Part shown: positions 25,357-31,710 of the stretch, piece by piece | Position numbering within the stretch: the stretch's first letter is position 1 | How the letters are laid out: every line of letters starts with the position of its first letter | NCBI GenBank assembly: GCA_027486765.1 | Contig: JAIXOO010000232.1 | Coordinates: 1 to 64,000 of the forward strand | Source: Saprospiraceae bacterium | Lineage (GTDB): Bacteria > Bacteroidota > Bacteroidia > Chitinophagales > Saprospiraceae | Direction: 5' to 3' | Length of the DNA: 64,000 bases | Translations under genes and position numbers: made by a program | Notes under the pieces: generated by a model | Seen by the model: the letters and a program-made list of their open reading frames with translations, nothing else | What the model was told of the DNA's origin: nothing | The model's database searches: none

Positions 25357-25848
25357 TTAGTTCTTTACACTATTGGCCGCCTCGGCATGGGTTGGATAAC
25401 GGATCAGAGCGGCGCGATCGTCCCAAAAGAAACCACGTACTACCGCGCCCGGACTCTCAGGGGTATTGGTAAAACTACGGCCTAAATCGCCAGGCAAAGC
25501 AGGCTGGCCTGGGTCGAGGATTTGAGCAATCGACCAAATTCCTTTGCGGGTTTGGCCCTGGTGAACGATCTCACTCTGACGGCCTTGGATTGATACGTCA
25601 AAAATGAACAACAAGAGGTAACCTTTGGGGCCTTTGGTCGGCATACTTAGCCCATTCGCTGAAAATTGACTGATGTTGATGTAGCCAACTGGCAATAAGG
25701 GCAATTCACCATCCCGGCCGGGTTTGCGCAGCGGGATATTTACATTGGCATGGTTTTGCGGGTTTACGCTCCATTCGATGCCACCTTGGGCAAAAATCGT
25801 AGTAGTCGCAACGAGGACACTGAGGATAAGGATAAAGGTTTTCTTCAT
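25357..25848 (-). CDS. Exported protein of unknown function
   Basis: A 163-residue protein with signal peptide MKKTFILILSVLVATTTIFA cut before QGG. The mature part has no motif I recognise; it contains PLLPVGYINISQFSANGLS and GYLLLFIFDVSIQG, and ends near RAALIRYPTHAEAANSVKN. No long low-complexity segments are visible. tsaD lies upstream on the same strand, 136 bp away. Confidence 0.7.
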   Translation of the reverse strand: MKKTFILILSVLVATTTIFAQGGIEWSVNPQNHANVNIPLRKPGRDGELPLLPVGYINISQFSANGLSMPTKGPKGYLLLFIFDVSIQGRQSEIVHQGQTRKGIWSIAQILDPGQPALPGDLGRSFTNTPESPGAVVRGFFWDDRAALIRYPTHAEAANSVKN

Positions 25849-25984
25849 GTGATTACAATTAATGACAGTGATCTAGTAAAGATGAATAAAGGATAAAGAC
25901 ATTGAGAGAAATTATACTTTATTCGTTTCAAAACGCAACTTCTTGCGTTAAAGTGTAAATAAAGATACAGTATAACATTGAATT

Positions 25985-27001
25985 TTACAAAACTGGTGTT
26001 GAAAGTTCCCATCTGGCCAGGGGTGAAACCTCGTGCCCCACAAATTTTCCCTGCAAAAATTTGTAATACCCGGTAATGCCAATCATGGCGGCATTGTCGG
26101 TACAATACTCGATCTTGGGGATATGGGTATTCCAGCCTTTTTGCTGACCTTCCTCGACAAGCGCTTGTCGCAAACCCGAATTGGCTGAAACACCTCCCGC
26201 CAGGGCAACTTCTTTTATCCCGGTTTCTTCGGCGGCCAGGCGCAATTTGTTCATCAAAATGCTGACGATGCGCGCTTGTACGGAGGCGCAGATGTCTGCC
26301 AGATTTTCCTGCACAAAAGCTGGATTTTCGGCAACCTGTTTTTTCAAAAAATACAAAATGGACGTTTTTAGCCCACTAAAACTGAAGTTCAGCCCAGGGA
26401 TTTTGGGCTCAGGAAAAGTAAAACGTGGCGTTCCTTCTTTGGCCAATTTGTCGATGATGGGGCCAGCGGGGTAGTCCAGGCCCAGCATTTTTCCGGTTTT
26501 ATCAAAAGCTTCACCTGCGGCATCGTCGATGGTTTGACCAATGAGCTCCATGTCGAGGTAGTCCCGGACAATCAGGATTTGGGTATGCCCGCCCGATACC
26601 GTAAGGCATAAAAAGGGGAATTGGGGTTTGGGGTCTTCGGCAAAATGCGCCAATACGTGTGCCATCATGTGATTGACCTCAATCAAGGGCAAATTGCGGC
26701 TGAGGGCAAAACCTTTGGCAAAAGAAACCCCCACGATCAAAGAACCGATCAGCCCGGGGCCACGGGTAAAAGCTACCGCATCAATTTCGGTTTTATCGAT
26801 GCCCGCCGCCCGGATCGCCGTTTCAACTACAGGTAAAATATTGATTTGATGGGCCCGCGAAGCCGCTTCGGGCACCACACCACCGTAGATTTGGTGGATC
26901 TCCTGATTGGCCGTTTTGTTGCTCAGCACCTGCCCGTCGCGCACAATTGCGGCAGAAGTATCATCACAAGAAGACTCAATGGCTAAAATTGTAAGCGACA
27001 T
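25985..27001 (-). CDS. tsaD: tRNA N6-adenosine threonylcarbamoyltransferase
   Basis: A 338-residue TsaD (Kae1/Qri7 family), normal length. With TsaB and TsaE it attaches threonylcarbamoyl to A37 of ANN-decoding tRNAs. Visible are ILAIESSCDDTSAAIV, the metal-binding NHMMAHVLAHF (two His), FLCLTVSGGHTQI, DDAAGEAFDKTGKMLGL and LAGGVSANSGLR. The catalytic-side CTDNAAMIG is near the C-terminus. No tsaB or tsaE is nearby. Confidence 0.97.
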   Translation of the reverse strand: MSLTILAIESSCDDTSAAIVRDGQVLSNKTANQEIHQIYGGVVPEAASRAHQINILPVVETAIRAAGIDKTEIDAVAFTRGPGLIGSLIVGVSFAKGFALSRNLPLIEVNHMMAHVLAHFAEDPKPQFPFLCLTVSGGHTQILIVRDYLDMELIGQTIDDAAGEAFDKTGKMLGLDYPAGPIIDKLAKEGTPRFTFPEPKIPGLNFSFSGLKTSILYFLKKQVAENPAFVQENLADICASVQARIVSILMNKLRLAAEETGIKEVALAGGVSANSGLRQALVEEGQQKGWNTHIPKIEYCTDNAAMIGITGYYKFLQGKFVGHEVSPLARWELSTPVL

Positions 27002-27118
27002 AGGTACAGATTATTAAAAATTGGCCTTAATTTGCCAACGATATTTGAAATCATTCCCAAGAACATCGGATTTGACTGAAAAGATGTCATTTTCAAAAAA
27101 ATCCTAAAACACTGATTT

Positions 27119-27508
27119 ATGTCTACGGCAGCAAGCAAAGTCAGAAAAGACAGCCCGAGCATTTCCTATTCCAACATTACACCAAGTGATGGTTTTAGTA
27201 GCTGCGTGATTGCACAAGGCACAAAAATAGAAGGAAATTTTCAATCTGGAGAAAACGTTCGCCTCGACGGAGTAGTAGTAGGCGACTTTTCTTGCGAGAA
27301 AAAACTGGTGGTTGGAAAAGAGGGTAGGGTTGAAGGCCACATTCGGGCCCGCGACGCCATGATCATGGGCTTCGTGAGTGGCGATGTGGAAGTATCTGGC
27401 CTGCTCCAATTGGACAAAACAGCAGTCGTTACCGGCAATGTAACCGCAGCTAATTTGGCCATTGAAGATGGAGCTCGGTTTGATGGGGTATGTAAAATGG
27501 GAAAATAA
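27119..27508 (+). CDS. Bactofilin (polymer-forming cytoskeletal protein)
   Basis: A 129-residue bactofilin. After about 30 polar residues comes a single right-handed beta-helix domain with six-residue periodicity (IAQGTKIEGNFQSGENVRLDG, VVGKEGRVEGHIRARDAMIMG, VSGDVEVSGLLQLDKTAVVTG, ARFDGVCKM). Bactofilins self-assemble without nucleotide at the membrane and shape cells or localise enzymes. A core-family palindrome separates it from the DUF3822 gene downstream. Confidence 0.93.
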   Translation: MSTAASKVRKDSPSISYSNITPSDGFSSCVIAQGTKIEGNFQSGENVRLDGVVVGDFSCEKKLVVGKEGRVEGHIRARDAMIMGFVSGDVEVSGLLQLDKTAVVTGNVTAANLAIEDGARFDGVCKMGK

Positions 27509-27518
27509 ATCTTTTATC

Positions 27519-27639
27519 GTTGAGGAAGGTTGAGAAGGTTGAGAAGGTTGAGGCTACCGCGAGCGATTTTGACAATGTCCTTGTCTAAGTCTCTGCGGTA
27601 GCCTAAACCTTCCTAAACCTTCTCAACTTCCCTCAACCT
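27519..27639. repeat. Core-family palindromic element H
   Basis: The left arm is four units of GTTGAGAAG type ending in AGGCTACCGC (27551-27560); the right arm starts GCGGTAGCCT (27595-27604) and continues with AAACCTTCC and CTTCTCAAC units. Loop ATTTTGACAATGTCCTTGTC then TAAGTCTC. One arm has TTGAG where the other reads CTAAA, so some positions are no longer paired. It ends 18 nt before the TTG start of the DUF3822 gene. Confidence 0.85.
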
Positions 27640-27656
27640 CATACAACAACAGGCAT

Positions 27657-28499
27657 TTGGCTAGTATCAAGTACGACATCGTTGAGGACAACTACTCGCC
27701 GCACATCTCGGCACTGTGCAAGTTATCCATTGTTTTTGGGACGGACAGCTTCAGCTATGCGGTAGTGGACAACCAGCTCAAGATTCAGGCCTATCAGCAC
27801 CAGGTTTTGGATCGAAACGCACAAGGGCAACCGGATTGGGCCGCTTTTATGAGCAACCTAGGTACCTCTCCTGAAATGTTGACGCGCAATTACCGATCAG
27901 TTCGCGCGGTAGTGGTTGCACCTACCTTTACGCTGGTGCCCTCACAATGGTACCGGGCGGAAGAGCGCAGCACTTACCTGCAGCACCTGACCACGCCGGA
28001 CAGCAATGCGTTGGTGCACACAGATGTCATTCCAGGTTATCCGGTCAATGCTGTATATGAGGTACCTAAAGTGTGCCAGGAATGGCTCAATGGCATCCAA
28101 CCCGAAGCAGAATACGCACATTGTGTGAGCGCACTGGCACCCCTGTTGCGCAGCAGGCTCGAAACCCCACATAACATTGCAGCCTATTTTATGCCCAATC
28201 GGGTGTTCATCTTTTATTTTCACGAAGGGCAATTGATTTTTTGCAATTCGTTTTCTTATCAAACCCCTCGGGACGCGCTCTATTTTTTATTGCTGGTGTT
28301 TGATCAATTTCGTTTGGGGACTGAATACACCCCGCTTTGGATCTGTGGGCATTACAGCGAACAGTCGGAGTTGCACCGCCAGATCAAACGTTATGTCAAG
28401 TCGCTGCACTATGTAAAATTGCCTACCGGATTTCGGACCGGAACCAAATTGAGCGCCATTCCCGAACATCTATATGTGGATTTGGTAGCTGGAATATAA
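27657..28499 (+). CDS. DUF3822 family protein
   Basis: A 280-residue protein of the Bacteroidota family that typically sits before rsmD, as here (9-bp gap). The fold is related to actin/FtsA-like ASKHA proteins; the function is unknown. Visible are VFGTDSFSYAVVD, VRAVVVAPTFTLVPSQWY, NRVFIFYFHEGQLIFCNSFSY and LWICGHYSEQSELHRQIKRYV. There is no ATG at the expected N-terminus; TTG at 27657 is the best start (MASIKYDIVED). Confidence 0.85.
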   Translation: MASIKYDIVEDNYSPHISALCKLSIVFGTDSFSYAVVDNQLKIQAYQHQVLDRNAQGQPDWAAFMSNLGTSPEMLTRNYRSVRAVVVAPTFTLVPSQWYRAEERSTYLQHLTTPDSNALVHTDVIPGYPVNAVYEVPKVCQEWLNGIQPEAEYAHCVSALAPLLRSRLETPHNIAAYFMPNRVFIFYFHEGQLIFCNSFSYQTPRDALYFLLLVFDQFRLGTEYTPLWICGHYSEQSELHRQIKRYVKSLHYVKLPTGFRTGTKLSAIPEHLYVDLVAGI

Positions 28500-28508
28500 T
28501 CAATCACC

Positions 28509-29081
28509 ATGCGCATTATTGGAGGAAAATTCAAAGGGCGGCGGTTTGATCCACCTGCCGACAACTGGCCTACCCGCCCAACTACTGACTACGCCAAAGA
28601 GGGCCTGTTCAACATCCTCAACAACAACATTGATTTTGAGGAAACCAAGATGCTGGACTTATTTGGGGGCACGGGCAGCCATTGCTACGAGTTCATTTCG
28701 CGGGGTTGTACCAATGCGACTTATGTGGACAAGTTTCAGGCGGCTATTAATTTTGTTAAAAAGACAGCCGAAGCCTTAAAAATCACCGAAAATATCCGCA
28801 TCATTCGTTCGGATGTATTCCGCTTTATGGAGAGCTCTGGTGAGGATTACGACTACATCTTTGCCGGACCACCTTATGCCCTGGATACGATGGATACCAT
28901 TCCAGATTTTGTGTTCAAATACAAACTGCTGCGGCCGGAAGGTTGGTTCGTGATGGAGCACAATCCACACCATACTTATAAGCATCATCCCAATTATTTG
29001 CAGGAAAGACACTATGGCAAGACCATTTTCAGTTTTTTTCATCATCCAGATCATGCACATCAAGCAAGTGAGGAAGAATAA
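28509..29081 (+). CDS. rsmD: RsmD-type 16S rRNA (guanine966-N2)-methyltransferase, altered catalytic motif
   Basis: A 190-residue protein matching RsmD: N-terminal MRIIGGKFKGRRFDPP, TRPTTDYAKEGLFNIL, SAM motif LDLFGGTGS and the acidic YVDKF. RsmD methylates N2 of G966 in 16S rRNA. The catalytic motif normally (D/N)PPY reads AGPPYAL here, with Gly (GGA) in place of Asp. Converting GAC or GAT to GGA needs two base changes, so a single read error is unlikely. The enzyme may have reduced or altered activity. It is translated with DUF3822. Confidence 0.92.
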   Translation: MRIIGGKFKGRRFDPPADNWPTRPTTDYAKEGLFNILNNNIDFEETKMLDLFGGTGSHCYEFISRGCTNATYVDKFQAAINFVKKTAEALKITENIRIIRSDVFRFMESSGEDYDYIFAGPPYALDTMDTIPDFVFKYKLLRPEGWFVMEHNPHHTYKHHPNYLQERHYGKTIFSFFHHPDHAHQASEEE

Positions 29082-29108
29082 ATTTAAATTGAATCCCAAA
29101 CCGAGGAC

Positions 29109-29543
29109 ATGAAAAATTTAGTGTTACTGGCCCTTTTAAGTTTTAGCCTGGCCTTATCCGCTCAAAACAACGAATTGAATGGCAAATGGGTTGGGGTATT
29201 GACCCAACAAGAGGGTGGGTTCCGCCAAAAATATTATTGCGAAATAAGCATCCAGCAAAAAGGCAATAAAATCACCGGCACCACTTACGTCAGCGTGGAA
29301 AAGGTGCACGCCGAAATGGCTTTTACGGGCGAAGTGAAAGGCAACACCGTTGTATTTAAAGAAAACCGTATCGTCCAGTACACCAAACTCGAAGAAATGG
29401 CTTGGTGCCTCAAATGGGGGACCCTCACCCTGAAGAAAAAAGACACCACCTGGTATCTTGAAGGCATGTGGGACGGGCAGTCGGTGTTTGGGCCTTGTAT
29501 CCCGGGGAAGGTCTTTTTGCAAAAAGAAGTGCCACGGGCGTAG
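29109..29543 (+). CDS. Small exported protein, unknown
   Basis: A 144-residue protein with signal peptide MKNLVLLALLSFSLALSA before QNNELNG. The mature part looks like a compact beta-barrel (GKWVGVLTQQEGGFRQKYYCEISIQQKGNKITG, TYVSVEKVHAEMAFTGEV), resembling lipocalin- or avidin-like small barrels found in many Bacteroidota secreted proteins. No family was assigned. It lies 27 bp after rsmD. Confidence 0.75.
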   Translation: MKNLVLLALLSFSLALSAQNNELNGKWVGVLTQQEGGFRQKYYCEISIQQKGNKITGTTYVSVEKVHAEMAFTGEVKGNTVVFKENRIVQYTKLEEMAWCLKWGTLTLKKKDTTWYLEGMWDGQSVFGPCIPGKVFLQKEVPRA

Positions 29544-29575
29544 TTGTTCAATATTGTTTCACCAAGCTATGAACT

Positions 29576-29703
29576 ACCAAAGGGACAGATTAGCACAAAG
29601 GACACAAAGGAGGGCACAAAGGACACAAAGAGTTGTCAACGTCTAACATTGTGTCCTTTGTGCCCCCCATTGTGTCCTTTGTGCTAAAAAATGTCGCTTT
29701 GGT
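29576..29703. repeat. CACAAAGGA-family palindromic element I
   Basis: Three nested complementary blocks: ACCAAAGGGACA (29576-29587) with TGTCGCTTTGGT (29692-29703), one mismatch; TAGCACAAAGGACACA (29591-29606) with 29671-29686; GGGCACAAAGGACACA (29612-29627) with 29650-29665. The arms are 9-nt CACAAAGGA units. The loop has GTTGTCAACGTCTAA, shared with element M. It lies between two co-directional exported-protein genes. Confidence 0.85.
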
Positions 29704-29771
29704 GAAATTAAAGACCCGCGACAACTCGTTTCCACAAACATAAAAACGATCATTCTGAATCTAGTACTCTT

Positions 29772-30881
29772 ATGAAAAACCTATTTTTCCTTCTGCTCCT
29801 TTGCTCCACTTTCCACCTGCTTGCCCAAAACAAAGCAGCTACTCCCAAACCCGTCGAAGTATGCGACATCAGTCTGCAGTTCTCCAACAAAGAAGAACAA
29901 GAGCTGTTTTACGGCTTCGCGGCAGGCGATAAAATTGTCTTTAGCTTCAGTGAAAATGTGGGCGCCATGCTAGCGGAGGTTGAAATCACCGAGTTTCCCA
30001 GCAATGTCAAGTACAAAGAAGTGAATACAGCGGCGGTCAAGGAAAAAACCATCGAAGTGCCCAAAGCGGCGGTGTACCGCTTCCGCTTCCGCAGCGACAC
30101 CAAAAAAGACCGCACCATCAAAGTCCAAATCAAACGCATTCCCCAAACGGAAAAGACCCGCACCTTCGCAACGGCAGTGAAATGGGTGGAAAAATTCGAT
30201 ACCGTTTACCAAAACAACGAAACCCGTTTTGAAAAACAAATGGTGAAACAAACCCGCCGGGTTTTGGCGCGGACGGATACCGCCATCGTGAGTTTGGCCG
30301 ACAAAACCGAACGGATCGCGGCCAAAGCCAGTTGGTCGGGCTCTACCTCCAGCAAAGTGCCCGTCACCTTGCCCAGCAACAAATACGAAACCGACCGCTC
30401 CTACGAAGTCATCGCCTGGGCCTACTGGATCGGTTCGGGAGATCAGGCAGAAAAGCAATACAGCGAAGCCAATCGCCTGGCTACCCTGGGCAAAAATGCC
30501 GTAAGTGCAGCTGGCAAACTGGGCTACCTCGCTGGGCCCTATGGCGCGCTGGCCTCCCTGGCGCTGGATGGCGTGAGCTACTTCACCGTCCCCCGTGGCG
30601 GCAACAACATCAAGTACCGCGTGATGAACAAAGACGCCAAAGTCCTCGATCAGGGCGACGGCCCCGCTGCCTACGCCCGCCACAACACCTACACCCAGGG
30701 CACCCTGACCTTTGAAATGGCCAACGACAATTACATTGAAGCCATTGATGCCCGGGTGCGGATCATCGCGGTGGCCTTGGTGAAAACGTATCGGCAGGAG
30801 GAGTATTTGGAGGAAAAGGAAGTGCCGGTGGCACGGAAGTTTGAGGTGAAGGTGAGTAAGGTGCCGGTGTTGGGGAAGTGA
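29772..30881 (+). CDS. Exported protein with possible GOLD-like domain
   Basis: A 369-residue protein with signal peptide MKNLFFLLLLCSTFHLLA before QNKAA. Residues about 40-125 (GDKIVFSFSENVGAMLAEVEI, KTIEVPKAAVYRFRFRSDTK, TIKVQIKRIP) have the strand pattern of a GOLD/emp24-type beta-sandwich; this is a tentative reading. The middle has a Gly/Ala-rich hydrophobic stretch (VSAAGKLGYLAGPYGALASLAL). Codon use at the 3' end shifts to G-rich codons. Function unknown; it may act with the small protein at 29109. Confidence 0.75.
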   Translation: MKNLFFLLLLCSTFHLLAQNKAATPKPVEVCDISLQFSNKEEQELFYGFAAGDKIVFSFSENVGAMLAEVEITEFPSNVKYKEVNTAAVKEKTIEVPKAAVYRFRFRSDTKKDRTIKVQIKRIPQTEKTRTFATAVKWVEKFDTVYQNNETRFEKQMVKQTRRVLARTDTAIVSLADKTERIAAKASWSGSTSSKVPVTLPSNKYETDRSYEVIAWAYWIGSGDQAEKQYSEANRLATLGKNAVSAAGKLGYLAGPYGALASLALDGVSYFTVPRGGNNIKYRVMNKDAKVLDQGDGPAAYARHNTYTQGTLTFEMANDNYIEAIDARVRIIAVALVKTYRQEEYLEEKEVPVARKFEVKVSKVPVLGK

Positions 30882-30891
30882 TCAATTTAGT

Positions 30892-31020
30892 TCGGAGGAC
30901 GTGAATTGCCTAAGGGAAAACCCTTGTTTTGGGCTGAGGCCCCAAGATCAACTTTACCAGCAATCGCAAGTGCATTGCTGGAATAATTCATGAGCGTTGT
31001 ATCAGCGGGGCACAACTGGA
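30892..31020. repeat. Cluster of short hairpins J between convergent genes
   Basis: After the string TTCGGAGGACGTGAATTGCC, shared with the flank of element A, come AAGGG-AAAA-CCCTT (about 30912-30925) and CCAGCAAT-CGCAAGTGC-ATTGCTGG (about 30957-30981). It fills the space between the convergent ends of the exported-protein gene and the IF-1-like gene and probably acts at transcript ends. Confidence 0.5.
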
Positions 31021-31026
31021 TTAAGA

Positions 31027-31278
31027 TTATTCATCTAATTTCCCAGCATCTAAGTTCTCCAAAAATGTGCTACGATGTACTCTCCCTCTAGATAAGTCAT
31101 AAGGGCTTACCTCAATTATTACTGAATCGCCAATTTTAAACGCTTTGCCATCATAAGCTTTCATGAATTTTTTTGATACAGTTACGTAAATCTCACTTTC
31201 GTTTTCTGAGGCTACTACAAAACTATAGCGATCAATTATTTTAACAATCCTGACTATTTTTTTTAGAATTTTTTCCAT
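31027..31278 (-). CDS. IF-1-like OB-fold protein
   Basis: An 83-residue protein whose C-terminal half reads KIGDSVIIEVSPYDLSRGRV, aligning with GDKVTVELTPYDLSKGRI of translation initiation factor IF-1; the N-terminal part (RIVKIIDRYSFVVASENESEI) fits the first OB strands. It lacks the usual MAKED/GTV start and has about 12 extra residues at the C-terminus. It is not in a ribosomal operon, where Bacteroidota infA normally lies (secY-infA-rpmJ), so it is more likely a divergent paralogue than the essential factor. The gene is A/T-richer than its neighbours. Confidence 0.7.
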   Translation of the reverse strand: MEKILKKIVRIVKIIDRYSFVVASENESEIYVTVSKKFMKAYDGKAFKIGDSVIIEVSPYDLSRGRVHRSTFLENLDAGKLDE

Positions 31279-31285
31279 GAATTAA

Positions 31286-31498
31286 ATTTTATGCCAAGTT
31301 CACAGAACCTTTCCGGGCGGCCAATGGCTTTTTGAATTTGAGCCGTTGCAAGCTAAGGTCGAAAACCTACAACCACTGATCTGTACCATTACTGAAGAAC
31401 CAGATGAAGAGTCGGAGGCAGAGTTTTCTTCAGGGAGTAAAATATATGTTTTGAAAGACGAGAGGCTTGGTTTTATTGGGGCTTTTCAGCTCAATTGA
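31286..31498 (+). pseudogene. Possible gene remnant without start codon
   Basis: An open frame of 70 codons with protein-like composition but no ATG or GTG start, ending TGA at 31496. It includes GGQWLFEFEPLQAKVENLQP, then acidic ICTITEEPDEESEAEF and SGSKIYVLKDERLGFIGAFQ. It may be the C-terminal remnant of a lost gene. No family recognised. The rest of the 31279-31710 gap holds a small AATCGC/GCGATT hairpin (31503-31517) and element K. Confidence 0.3.
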
Positions 31499-31533
31499 TT
31501 TCAATCGCTTCGCGATTAGATTAAGGCTCTTTT

Positions 31534-31661
31534 GAGTTCCGAGTTCCGAGTACATGACTTACGATTTTTGAAGTGAGCTACCGCAGCGACTTAGGCCAAG
31601 GTTATGTCAAACTCGCTGCGGTAGCTCACTTCAAAAATCGTAAGTCATGTATTCGGAACTC
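31534..31661. repeat. Core-family palindromic element K, inverted core, 49-bp stem
   Basis: Bases 31551-31589 are the exact complement of 31613-31651 (39 bp), extended by 31541-31550 with 31652-31661 (one G.U), for a 49-bp stem around a 23-nt loop. The inner part is AGCTACCGCAGCGA/TCGCTGCGGTAGCT; the loop read on the minus strand is like TTTGACATAACC...CCTAAGTCGC, so the core is inserted in the opposite orientation. The arms are unrelated to the other copies; GAGTTCC is repeated at the outer end. It lies between minus-strand genes. Confidence 0.88.
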
Positions 31662-31710
31662 TTATCTCAAAAAAAAATAATTGCTTGATAATCAACATGC
31701 CTCAAGTCCA

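Noticed and set aside
31027..31278. Calling the small OB protein the essential infA
   Set aside because: The match is strong only in the C-terminal half, and the location is outside the usual ribosomal protein operon; called IF-1-like only.
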